Under the pieces are notes generated by a model, which worked only from the letters and a program-made list of their open reading frames with translations, was not told the origin of the DNA and did not search any database. From UBA695 sp042691655 (GTDB taxonomy: Bacteria > Verrucomicrobiota > Verrucomicrobiia > Chthoniobacterales > Chthoniobacteraceae), in the NCBI GenBank assembly GCA_042691655.1, contig CP170506.1:1922001-1986000 (forward strand): 64,000 nucleotides of DNA. The letters run 5' to 3'. Made by a program: the position numbers and the translations under genes. Below, piece after piece: positions 47,235 to 54,539 of this stretch. Position 1 is the stretch's first letter, and each line of letters starts with the position of its first letter.

Positions 47235-48145
47235 CGGGCGTTTTCAAGGTAGACACGAACGGTGTAGGCTCTCGCGCCTTGGGCGATTTTTTTCATGGCT
47301 CCGGCGGGGGAGGTCTGGATTTTTTTGACGCACTCGTCCGCCGGAGATTTCTCCGCATCCGTGGTAATGTTGCCGGTATCGTTGACCCGATCCATGATTT
47401 CCTGTTGTAGTGCGGGTGTGATGATGCCGGCGGAATGCTGGTCGAGGAGCACCATCGAAATCTCCGCGCAATAGGGCAATGCTAGGGTTTGCCGGGAGTC
47501 GTAGGAGGTGAGCGGCGTTCCGGCGCCAGTGCCGCTGGAGGCGGTCATGATGGTTCCGCCGGAGTCGAGCAGGCGCACCCAGAACCCAATGACGTTTTCG
47601 GCAAACAGGCCAATGTAGCCGCTTTGTGCGGTGGCGGGCGCGGCTGCCGAGAGTATATTGTCACTGATCCATGAGGTGCTGGAGTAAATCAGGTAATTGG
47701 CGGCGGCGGGGTTGACCAGAAACCGGCAGAGCTGTGCTTTTGGCACTTTGTCCGCGGTCCATCGCACAAAGTAACCGATTTCCGCTAGGTCGCTGCCGCT
47801 GGAATCGGTCGCCACGGGAGCTTGCCAAAAAAGAGCGCTGGGGTTGCGGTTCGATTGGTCAATGTCGGTGGGGTTGAGGAGGAATTGGAGATTGGGCTGG
47901 CTGCTCTGGCTGGCGCTTAAATTTGGATCAAGCGGAAGAAGGGCCGGCCGAAGTTCCTTGGCGATGAAATCTGTCAACGCCCGCGCGTTTTGACGCCGTT
48001 CGGAGTCCCCGTTGCCGGTGTTCCATGCATTGGTGGTAAATCCGATCATCCGGATCAAGATACCCAATACGATCGAGACGATGACCATGGAGACCAGAAG
48101 TTCCAGCAGTGTGAATGCCTTGGAAGAGGAACGCTTACAGTCCAT
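47231..48145 (-). CDS. Verru_Chthon cassette protein C (pseudopilin), cassette 2
   Basis: From ATG 48145 the short leader MDCKRSSSKA precedes FTLLELLVSMVIVSIVLGILI: Ala at -1, Glu at +5. The frame open to 48154 starts with TTG. The 305-residue protein is GspJ-like in plan. Start lies inside the cassette B 3' end, and its stop overlaps cassette A (ATGA). Confidence 0.84.
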   Translation of the reverse strand: MDCKRSSSKAFTLLELLVSMVIVSIVLGILIRMIGFTTNAWNTGNGDSERRQNARALTDFIAKELRPALLPLDPNLSASQSSQPNLQFLLNPTDIDQSNRNPSALFWQAPVATDSSGSDLAEIGYFVRWTADKVPKAQLCRFLVNPAAANYLIYSSTSWISDNILSAAAPATAQSGYIGLFAENVIGFWVRLLDSGGTIMTASSGTGAGTPLTSYDSRQTLALPYCAEISMVLLDQHSAGIITPALQQEIMDRVNDTGNITTDAEKSPADECVKKIQTSPAGAMKKIAQGARAYTVRVYLENAR

Positions 48146-48572
48146 AATCGGCAATGAGGCCCTGGAATACGTATCGGTTGGGGGGGGCTGGAACGGTGCA
48201 CGGCCATTGAAAGACGAGTTTGACTTTTTTAGCGGTGGTCGGCGAATTCGGATCGCCGGTCAAAATAGCGTTGCACCGGAATACCGCGCCGGTTGTGTTG
48301 GTGCCGCTTGTTTCCGATCCGTCCACGTCGAAATAGTAGCTGAAACTGGGGGCCGCGTCGGTTCCATTGGGCAGGTCGCTGAATGACTTGGTGCGCAGCC
48401 GGTTGAATATCTGCTGGCTCATCGAGGACAACGCGGTATCCGATGCGGATGAACTGTCGGACTTGAGCGCCAGGGCGAGCAATCCCACCAGCGAACTGAT
48501 CGTAAAGGCGATAATGCCGATGGCGATGACCACCTCGATCAAACTGAAAGCGCGGTGAGGCCGTCTGGTCAT
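48135..48572 (-). CDS. Verru_Chthon cassette protein B (pseudopilin), cassette 2
   Basis: 145 residues; leader MTRRPHRA then FSLIEVVIAIGIIAFTISSLV, with Ala at -1 and Glu at +5. Start overlaps the stop of cassette D (ATGA). The soluble domain is short, GspI-like. Confidence 0.84.
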   Translation of the reverse strand: MTRRPHRAFSLIEVVIAIGIIAFTISSLVGLLALALKSDSSSASDTALSSMSQQIFNRLRTKSFSDLPNGTDAAPSFSYYFDVDGSETSGTNTTGAVFRCNAILTGDPNSPTTAKKVKLVFQWPCTVPAPPNRYVFQGLIADYGL

Positions 48573-49162
48573 GGTCTCTCGATTTTTCCTCGCCCCGTGG
48601 ATCCAATGATGGCGATGTTGTAATAGTTGGCCGCGCCGCTGTTGGCGATGCCTTCGATCAGGCGTATTTCAGCGGCTGCCGAGGGCGTGTAGAGCCCGCC
48701 GTTGGGGAGAAAAACCCGTGATGCGAAGCTGGTGATCCCGGTTCCGTGATAATCGACCGGAAGGGCCGCATCCGCGGCGAAGGGCAACTTGGCCACACTA
48801 TTGCTAATGAAGGTGCATTGGTTGTCGACAACAATGCCATTGGGGAGGTGTTGCCATTTTGTTACCTGCCGCCATTGCGGGACGCTTTCTTCGGTATTGT
48901 ATTCCAGCAGGGCGATCACACGGTTGGTGCGCTCAGTGTCTCCATTGGTGATCAGGACGAGGGCGGTGAGCACATTCCCGGACATGGAGCGCTGGCGGGC
49001 TTGCTCGACCATCGAGGCGACCAAGTTCCCCGCGGCTGTCAAGCCGTTGGCCGAGGTAAGGCTCTTTACCGCCGGGGTAACGAAAGTCGCCATCAACACC
49101 ATCAAACTCATGACGATGATGAGTTCAACCAGACTAAATGCGTTTTGACGGGAATGCCGCAT
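48569..49162 (-). CDS. Verru_Chthon cassette protein D (pseudopilin), cassette 2
   Basis: 197 residues; leader MRHSRQNA then FSLVELIIVMSLMVLMATFVT, with Ala at -1 and Glu at +5, GspH-like. First gene of cassette 2. Upstream, 335 bp away, is a module 2 operator (49496-49513), and nearer by a 17-bp palindrome (49391-49407); both may regulate it. Confidence 0.84.
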   Translation of the reverse strand: MRHSRQNAFSLVELIIVMSLMVLMATFVTPAVKSLTSANGLTAAGNLVASMVEQARQRSMSGNVLTALVLITNGDTERTNRVIALLEYNTEESVPQWRQVTKWQHLPNGIVVDNQCTFISNSVAKLPFAADAALPVDYHGTGITSFASRVFLPNGGLYTPSAAAEIRLIEGIANSGAANYYNIAIIGSTGRGKIERP

Positions 49163-49390
49163 GATCGGGGGTGCGTCTCTGCGTGGGAGGAATGGAAAAA
49201 ACGCCGCGGAGTGAAAGTGGGGTTGGATGGCGAAAGAAGACGGGAGGCGGTCTTTTGTCTATAGTGGCCTTGGCAAGGGAAGAGGACCGGCGCAAGTTAT
49301 CATTTTGAGACGCGAGCAGCTATGGTGAAAAATTTTTTCGTCCCGGACAATGAAAGCCGCAAAGGCAACTGTTCGCATCGTCGCTTTGCT

Positions 49391-49407
49391 CCCGGAAAGT
49401 TTCCGGG
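49391..49407. promoter_or_regulatory. 17-bp palindrome upstream of cassette 2
   Basis: CCCGGAAAGTTTCCGGG: two perfect 8-bp arms around a single G. With one central base it cannot form a hairpin loop, so a protein-binding site is more likely. The surrounding 49163-49593 has no gene I can support. Confidence 0.4.
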
Positions 49408-49495
49408 CTCGGCTGGCTAACCCTGAATTGAAGAGCTTTTTGCCTGTCATAAAGGGGGGAGTTCGCGGTAGGTGGATGGGAGGATGCACCAGGGA

Positions 49496-49513
49496 ATTAA
49501 CACGTGTCAAAAT
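49496..49513. promoter_or_regulatory. Module 2 operator between cassette 2 and lacI
   Basis: ATTAACACGTGTCAAAAT; the minus strand reads TTGACACGTGTTAA, so a -35-like TTGACA is embedded toward the pseudopilin genes. One of five CACGTG-centred sites between 49.5 and 58 kb. Confidence 0.68.
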
Positions 49514-49593
49514 AAACCAAATTTTGACGATGTCAAGGCCATTCCCTTCTCTTTCGCCGGTGTTCGGAAGCGGCGGCAACGGAGCGGACGCTC

Positions 49594-50607
49594 TCAGCCG
49601 CGCTTGCGGGCGGCGGTGCTTTCCCGGGCCATCAGTTGCGGCTTGATCAAGGATTGGCGGAAGGGCTTTTTCGGGTCGTTGATCAGGTCAAAAAGCATGT
49701 TCATAGATCGCCGCCCGATTTCGCCCGGGTTTTGCTCGATGCTGGTCAGTGTCGGAGTAACAAATCCCGCAAAATCATGGTTGCCCGCGCCAATGACCGA
49801 AACGTCGCCCGGGATATGCAGATCCGCTTTTTTCAAGGCCTGCATCGCTCCCACGGCGACCGGATCCGAGGAGGCGATCAGCGCCGAGAACGGTTTCCCC
49901 CGTGAAACTAATTCGGTGGCGCTTCGCACGCCCTCCTTGAAGCCCCACCCCCCTCGGACGATCAGGTTTTCGTCCAGGGGAAGGGCCGCCTTTTTCAATG
50001 CGCGGCAATAGCCTTTGAAACGTTCTTGAGCGTTCCGGTCGGGCCCTTGCAGCCAGGCGATGCGTTGATGCCCCAGATCGATGAGATGCTGCGTGGCAAG
50101 AAAGCCCATGGCGCGGCTGTCGCTAAGCACCGCGCTGGAGGGGTAGCCGGGAACTTCGCCGTCACAGAATACGCAGGGAGCAAATGGCCGGAGAACCCGA
50201 TTGTAGAAATCGACCTGATTCTCAAAATCCAGCGCTTGAATGATGAGTCCCGCGGTTCGGTGCTTTTCAAGAACACGAATTTCTTGCTCAAGCTCCGCCT
50301 GCGATCCGTGGGTTTGGCAAATCAGGCATTGATAGCCATGCTGCTGGGCCTGGCTCTCAATGGCCTCGACGATCAAGCCGGTAAACGAGTTGCCCATGTT
50401 CCCCACAATGACGCCCAGGATGGATACCTGCTGGCTGCGCATGGCCTGCGCTATTCCGTTGGGGATATAGCCGAGGGCCGCCGCCGCCTGCTTGATCCGT
50501 TCCCGGGTTTGGATTTTGATCAGAGGATTGTCCCTGAGGGCCATGGAAACGGTGGCATGCGAGATGCCTAGCTCTTGAGCGATGGATTTTATGGTCGGTC
50601 TTAACAT
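49594..50607 (-). CDS. LacI family transcriptional regulator, module 2
   Basis: 337 residues from ATG 50607. HTH: IKSIAQELGISHATVSMALRDNPLI, recognition helix starting S-H, against T-Q in the module 1 regulator. Hinge AQAMRSQQVSILGVIVGN, sensor domain GLIVEAIESQAQQHGYQCLI, ALIASSDPVAVGAMQALKKAD, DVSVIGAGNHDFAGFVTP. The open frame extends to 50679 but the HTH spacing fits 50607. An operator copy lies one base upstream of the ATG. Probably represses itself, the divergent isomerase gene and the downstream module. Confidence 0.92.
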   Translation of the reverse strand: MLRPTIKSIAQELGISHATVSMALRDNPLIKIQTRERIKQAAAALGYIPNGIAQAMRSQQVSILGVIVGNMGNSFTGLIVEAIESQAQQHGYQCLICQTHGSQAELEQEIRVLEKHRTAGLIIQALDFENQVDFYNRVLRPFAPCVFCDGEVPGYPSSAVLSDSRAMGFLATQHLIDLGHQRIAWLQGPDRNAQERFKGYCRALKKAALPLDENLIVRGGWGFKEGVRSATELVSRGKPFSALIASSDPVAVGAMQALKKADLHIPGDVSVIGAGNHDFAGFVTPTLTSIEQNPGEIGRRSMNMLFDLINDPKKPFRQSLIKPQLMARESTAARKRG

Positions 50608-50608
50608 A

Positions 50609-50624
50609 TCAACACGTGTAAAAG
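50609..50624. promoter_or_regulatory. Module 2 operator at lacI start
   Basis: Plus strand TCAACACGTGTAAAAG, directly abutting the lacI start codon (50607). On the minus strand TACTTT precedes the site with TTGCGT 16 bp further up, a possible promoter giving a very short leader. Confidence 0.7.
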
Positions 50625-50782
50625 TAAGAGATGTTTTCCGCAACGCAATGTAAAACAAAGCCAGCGGGATTTCACCCATCTTGGGTACAATGCCCCGGGG
50701 AGGCGGCGAACGCCGTCTGCGGTTCTCTCCATCGGATTGCCGCGTTTTGCGGCTGGCAGAATAGAAAATCGTTCAACTCAAT

Positions 50783-50800
50783 ATTGACACGTGTAAAAAT
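50783..50800 (+). promoter_or_regulatory. Module 2 operator and promoter of the isomerase gene
   Basis: ATTGACACGTGTAAAAAT contains TTGACA (50785-50790), and TACTTT at 50807-50812 gives a 16-bp spacer: a sigma70-like promoter with the operator over the -35 box. The 350-bp region 50608-50958 holds only these two sites and no gene. Confidence 0.68.
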
Positions 50801-50958
50801 GTTGGTTACTTTGCCCTTGTGCGAACCCCATCGGTCTTTTTCTCGGCACCTCGCTTTTGCGGGATGAATGGCGTTCTTGTTCGGTGGCTCAGAACTTTTT
50901 GCGGCTGCCAGTCGGCTTTTGTAACGATACCAAAGCGTTCCCTTTGTTTTTTTAATAT

Positions 50959-52503
50959 ATGACTGCCTGTTACCAATCTGCTGCTTCCGTCACGGGGCAA
51001 TCCTCGTCCACCCAACCCCACCATATTGCCCGGATCAAGCCGTTGCGAGCCCGGGTCGGATTGCTGGCCGTCGGGCACCATGTGTACTGGTCGCAATTTG
51101 ATGGACTGCTGGATGAAATGGCTCGCAAACTGGGCTGTTTGAAAGATCAAATCGAAATGAACGGCGTCGAAGTGGCGGAGTTTGGCATGATTGACACGGC
51201 TCAAAAAGCGTATGACGCCGTTGCAGGAATCAAAGCCGCCAATATCGATCTCCTTTTTATCGATATGGCAACCTATGCCACTTCCTCGACATTTGGCATT
51301 CTTTGCCGGGAAATCCAGGTTCCGATGGTGATTGTCGCCGTTCAGCCTCTCGAGGCGATGGACTACTCGAACGGGACGACGTTTATGCAACTTTGCAATG
51401 ATGATTTCTGTTCTGTCCCGGAGTTTACCGGGGTGGCGGTTCGGTTTGGGCGCCGCCCGCCACCCGTGATTCTGGGGCACGAGAAGAACGATCCGGTGGT
51501 GGGCAGGGAGATCGGCGCATGGTGCAATATTGCCAGGGTGCTGCATTCTCTGCGCGCCGCCCGCATCGGATTGATGGGCCATGTGCTTGAGGCTATGTTG
51601 GATATGCATACTGACCCGACGGCTGTTACTGCCTGCTTCGGGCCGCATGTGGTAATGATCGAGCCGGAAGATATTTTCAGGCACTATCAAACCCCGGCGG
51701 AACCGGAGGTTCTGCGGTGGAAGAAGCAGATACTGGACTTCTTCGATACGCCGGATCCGGAATCCGATCCGTTGACGGAGAAGCTCACGGCGCGGGATTT
51801 GGAAACCGCGGCCAGGGCGGCGGTTGCTCTGGAGGCGTTGATTGCGGAAAAGAATCTCGACGGTCTCGCCTATTATTATGAATCGGAGCAGGGATCGGAA
51901 GTGCGCACGTTGGTGACGAATCTCATCGTCGGCAATTCCCTTTTGACCAGCGCGGGTTTTCCAATGTGCGGCGAATTCGATTTGAAAACCTGTGTCGCCA
52001 TGATGATCATGGACCGCCTCGGCATTGGCGGAAGCTTTGCCGAGTTTCACCCCATCGATTTTAGCTTCGGCAGCGTTTTGGTCGGGCACGATGGCCCGCA
52101 TCACATCAATATCGCCGCGGGTAAGCCCGTGATTCGCAGTTTAAAAAAATACCATGGGAAGCCCGGTTCCGGAGCCGGAGTGGAATTTCAGATTAAGGAA
52201 GGCCCTATTACCATGCTGAGCATTGGGCAAACGGCCGCTGGAAAATTCAAGTTCGTCATTGCCGAGGGGGAATCGGCCCGGCGTCCGATTCCTCCCACAG
52301 GCAATACCAACACGCACGGCGTTTTCGAGCCCGATGTCCGCACATTCCTCAAGAAATGGGTGGCGGAAGGCCCCACGCATCACTTTGCGCTCGGGGTGGG
52401 GCATCATGCGGTGGAGCTGGTGGAAATCGCCAAAATTCTTGGCATTGAATACGCGGTGGTGACTCCGCTGCGATCCGAGTTTTTCCAGAGCGATTTGGAT
52501 TGA
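50959..52503 (+). CDS. L-fucose/L-arabinose isomerase-family protein
   Basis: 514 residues. The N-terminal half has Rossmann-like segments (VGLLAVGHHVYWSQF, LLFIDMATYATSSTF, RIGLMGHVLEAMLDM) as in FucI/AraA. The C-terminal half has the metal/substrate block YYYESEQGSE, CGEFDLKTC, FAEFHPIDFSFG, VLVGHDGPHHINIA, and HHFALGVGHH near the end. Such enzymes interconvert aldose and ketose sugars in the cytoplasm using Mn2+. It is the first gene after the module 2 operator/promoter and 67 bp before the six-hairpin glycosidase. Which sugar it isomerises is unclear; arabinose, fucose or rhamnose-like sugars are all possible. Confidence 0.78.
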   Translation: MTACYQSAASVTGQSSSTQPHHIARIKPLRARVGLLAVGHHVYWSQFDGLLDEMARKLGCLKDQIEMNGVEVAEFGMIDTAQKAYDAVAGIKAANIDLLFIDMATYATSSTFGILCREIQVPMVIVAVQPLEAMDYSNGTTFMQLCNDDFCSVPEFTGVAVRFGRRPPPVILGHEKNDPVVGREIGAWCNIARVLHSLRAARIGLMGHVLEAMLDMHTDPTAVTACFGPHVVMIEPEDIFRHYQTPAEPEVLRWKKQILDFFDTPDPESDPLTEKLTARDLETAARAAVALEALIAEKNLDGLAYYYESEQGSEVRTLVTNLIVGNSLLTSAGFPMCGEFDLKTCVAMMIMDRLGIGGSFAEFHPIDFSFGSVLVGHDGPHHINIAAGKPVIRSLKKYHGKPGSGAGVEFQIKEGPITMLSIGQTAAGKFKFVIAEGESARRPIPPTGNTNTHGVFEPDVRTFLKKWVAEGPTHHFALGVGHHAVELVEIAKILGIEYAVVTPLRSEFFQSDLD

Positions 52504-52570
52504 GGGGGCTGCCATGATGCGAAAGCCCCACGCGCAAACGAAAACAAAATCCCGCCCATAGCTTCCCGTG

Positions 52571-54463
52571 ATGCAGCCTGACTACACTTCCAGCTATTTG
52601 TCCGCCGGGCTCTCGCGTACCCGGCCCGCCTTTGACTTCTTTTCGGTTGATTCGCTGGGAAAATCGCAAGTGGATTTCAATCCCGTCCTCGCGCTGCCTG
52701 CCGACCCGGTCTCCGTCCGCCTGGAAAACTCTGGAGGCGTTTTTTCCTACTTTCCAAGATTTTCCGCAATCTCGGAGGCCCCTGTTTGGAGAGTCCGGTT
52801 TTCAGAAAAGAGCATTGTTCTGCGCAGCGAGTATGTCGACACCGGCTCCGCATTGCCGGGCATGGCGCCGCCCATGGACTTCGGCCTGACGTTTCGCCAA
52901 AAAGCCTGCCATGCGACCCTGCTCGGACTGATGTCTGCCGGAGAGTCCAAGGTACAGCTTCCCTGCGTGCTGCATCTGCCGGACATGGGATCGCTCCGCG
53001 TCAGCAGCACGGTACCCGACTCCAAACTGGCCTACGCCTCCAGCCGCGCGGTCGAGCCGCCCATGGTTCGGTTTGTCGATATCTCGTTTCCGGCGGCGAC
53101 CAGCCGGCAACCCATTGTGGAGTACACACTGGAGGTTGCCAGCATCTATCCCGAATTGGACGGAATCGAGGCGGATACCCGGTTCGACGGCTTCCGGCGC
53201 AATTTTCTCAACATGTTTCAACTCATTCCCCGGCGGCAGATGCTGGGGACGAATGCGTCGAGTGATATCTGCCCGTTCACGCTCTATATGTTTGCCGAGG
53301 CGGCGTCCCGCCAGTTGCGGCTGGCGGAGGGTCTTTATACGTTCGACTTGGTGCGGATGACCGCCGACCGTTATCTCTCGGGCGTCAAGGGCTACGGGCA
53401 GGTTGGATATGAACACGGCGTTGGGGAATACCAGTTTCTGGATATCAATCCCTCGTTGATTCTGGGCTCCGGTATTTACGTCGAGTCTGCCCTGGACTGG
53501 AACTGGGCTCAGTCGCGGCATGGCGCTATCATGGCTCTTTGCCGTGAGATGCTGGAGGGTGACCGGAATGGCAACGGGTTGATTGAATACGGAACGACCG
53601 GCAACTATGGCGACCGCCCCACCCCCCGGCAGCGGCCGGCGAATTGGTGGGATACCATCAACTTCGGGCACGAAGACGCCTATTCCAACGCCCTTGCCTG
53701 CTGCGCGCTCGAAACATGGGCCGCCATATCCGCGCGGATCGGGAAATCCGAGGACGCCCTCTGGCTCAAACAAAAGGCTACCAGAATGAAGGCCGCCTAT
53801 TGCGATAATTTTCTCAACCCCGAAACCGGGATTTTAGCCGGATGGAAAAGCGCCGACGGCCAGTTGCACGATTACTGGTTCCTGTTCCTCAACAGCGTGG
53901 CAGTGGCCTATGGCGTCGTCGAAGGCGAACTGGCCAACACCATCATGGATCGGCTATTGCGCAAACTGGACGAAGTTGGTTTTCGCAATTTCCGGCTGGG
54001 GCTGCCCGGCAACCTCGTGCCGGTGCGGCGCGGCGATTATCTCGACGACAGCTTTGGAGACAACCCTGAACTCGCAAAACTCTTTGGCGTGCCGCAGCTC
54101 GAGGACGGCTCCGACGCTTTTACCTATTATGAAAACGGCGGCGCTTCGATGCGCTACGCGGTCTTCACGCTAAAAGCTCTGTACAAACTCGGCCGGGCAG
54201 AGGAAGCCCGCAAGATTCTCTACCCGATGCTCGAAGGCTACAAAGCCGGCGATTACCAGGGCTTTGACGCCAACGGCGTATCGAACGATTGGCGTACATG
54301 GCAGGGAGGCGCCTGTGGTTATGAAGGCTTTGCCGTGGGCAATTTTCTGCCTCTGCTCGCCGTCCTCGATGAATGGGAAGCCCGCAATGCAAAGAACAGC
54401 ATGAAGCTCCCTGGACGCCGGCCCGGGCAACAAAAGCCGAACGCCAGCACCCGGGACGTTTAG
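52571..54463 (+). CDS. Six-hairpin (alpha/alpha)6 glycosidase, GH78/GH63-like
   Basis: 630 residues from ATG 52571 (a GTG at 52568 is adjacent). Residues 1-220 are beta-sandwich; the rest is an (alpha/alpha)6 barrel with DRNGNGLIEYGTTGNYG, NWWDTINFGHEDAYSNALA and FGDNPELAKLFG. This Glu/Asp-rich rim resembles alpha-L-rhamnosidases and related toroid hydrolases but I cannot name the family. No signal peptide, so it acts on imported oligosaccharides, likely feeding the isomerase. A terminator hairpin overlaps the 3' end. Confidence 0.68.
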   Translation: MQPDYTSSYLSAGLSRTRPAFDFFSVDSLGKSQVDFNPVLALPADPVSVRLENSGGVFSYFPRFSAISEAPVWRVRFSEKSIVLRSEYVDTGSALPGMAPPMDFGLTFRQKACHATLLGLMSAGESKVQLPCVLHLPDMGSLRVSSTVPDSKLAYASSRAVEPPMVRFVDISFPAATSRQPIVEYTLEVASIYPELDGIEADTRFDGFRRNFLNMFQLIPRRQMLGTNASSDICPFTLYMFAEAASRQLRLAEGLYTFDLVRMTADRYLSGVKGYGQVGYEHGVGEYQFLDINPSLILGSGIYVESALDWNWAQSRHGAIMALCREMLEGDRNGNGLIEYGTTGNYGDRPTPRQRPANWWDTINFGHEDAYSNALACCALETWAAISARIGKSEDALWLKQKATRMKAAYCDNFLNPETGILAGWKSADGQLHDYWFLFLNSVAVAYGVVEGELANTIMDRLLRKLDEVGFRNFRLGLPGNLVPVRRGDYLDDSFGDNPELAKLFGVPQLEDGSDAFTYYENGGASMRYAVFTLKALYKLGRAEEARKILYPMLEGYKAGDYQGFDANGVSNDWRTWQGGACGYEGFAVGNFLPLLAVLDEWEARNAKNSMKLPGRRPGQQKPNASTRDV

Positions 54464-54487
54464 TCCCTTCGTCCGGCTTGTTTTTTA
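54434..54487 (+). terminator. Rho-independent terminator overlapping the gene end
   Basis: AAGCCGAACG (54434-54443) pairs with CGTCCGGCTT (54470-54479) with one mismatch; an inner GGGAC/GTCCC pair lies in the loop, and a run GTTTTTT follows. The stop codon at 54461-54463 is in the loop. It separates the isomerase unit from the GH94-like unit. Confidence 0.75.
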
Positions 54488-54516
54488 AAGTCCGCAAGCC
54501 GTCTTTTAATTCCCTC

Positions 54517-54539
54517 TATAATTTACACGTGACAATTAT
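54517..54539 (+). promoter_or_regulatory. Promoter -10 with module 2 operator abutting the ATG
   Basis: A perfect TATAAT at 54517-54522 runs into the operator TTTACACGTGACAATT (54522-54537). The ATG is at 54538, only 16 bp beyond the -10 box, so the mRNA leader should be under about 10 nt. No convincing -35 box. Confidence 0.7.

Noticed and set aside
50806..52104. 432-residue open frame on the minus strand
   Set aside because: Antisense of the isomerase gene; the plus frame has family motifs, while this one is Arg/His/Gln-rich without any.
52802..53773. 323-residue minus-strand frame
   Set aside because: Antisense of the six-hairpin glycosidase gene.
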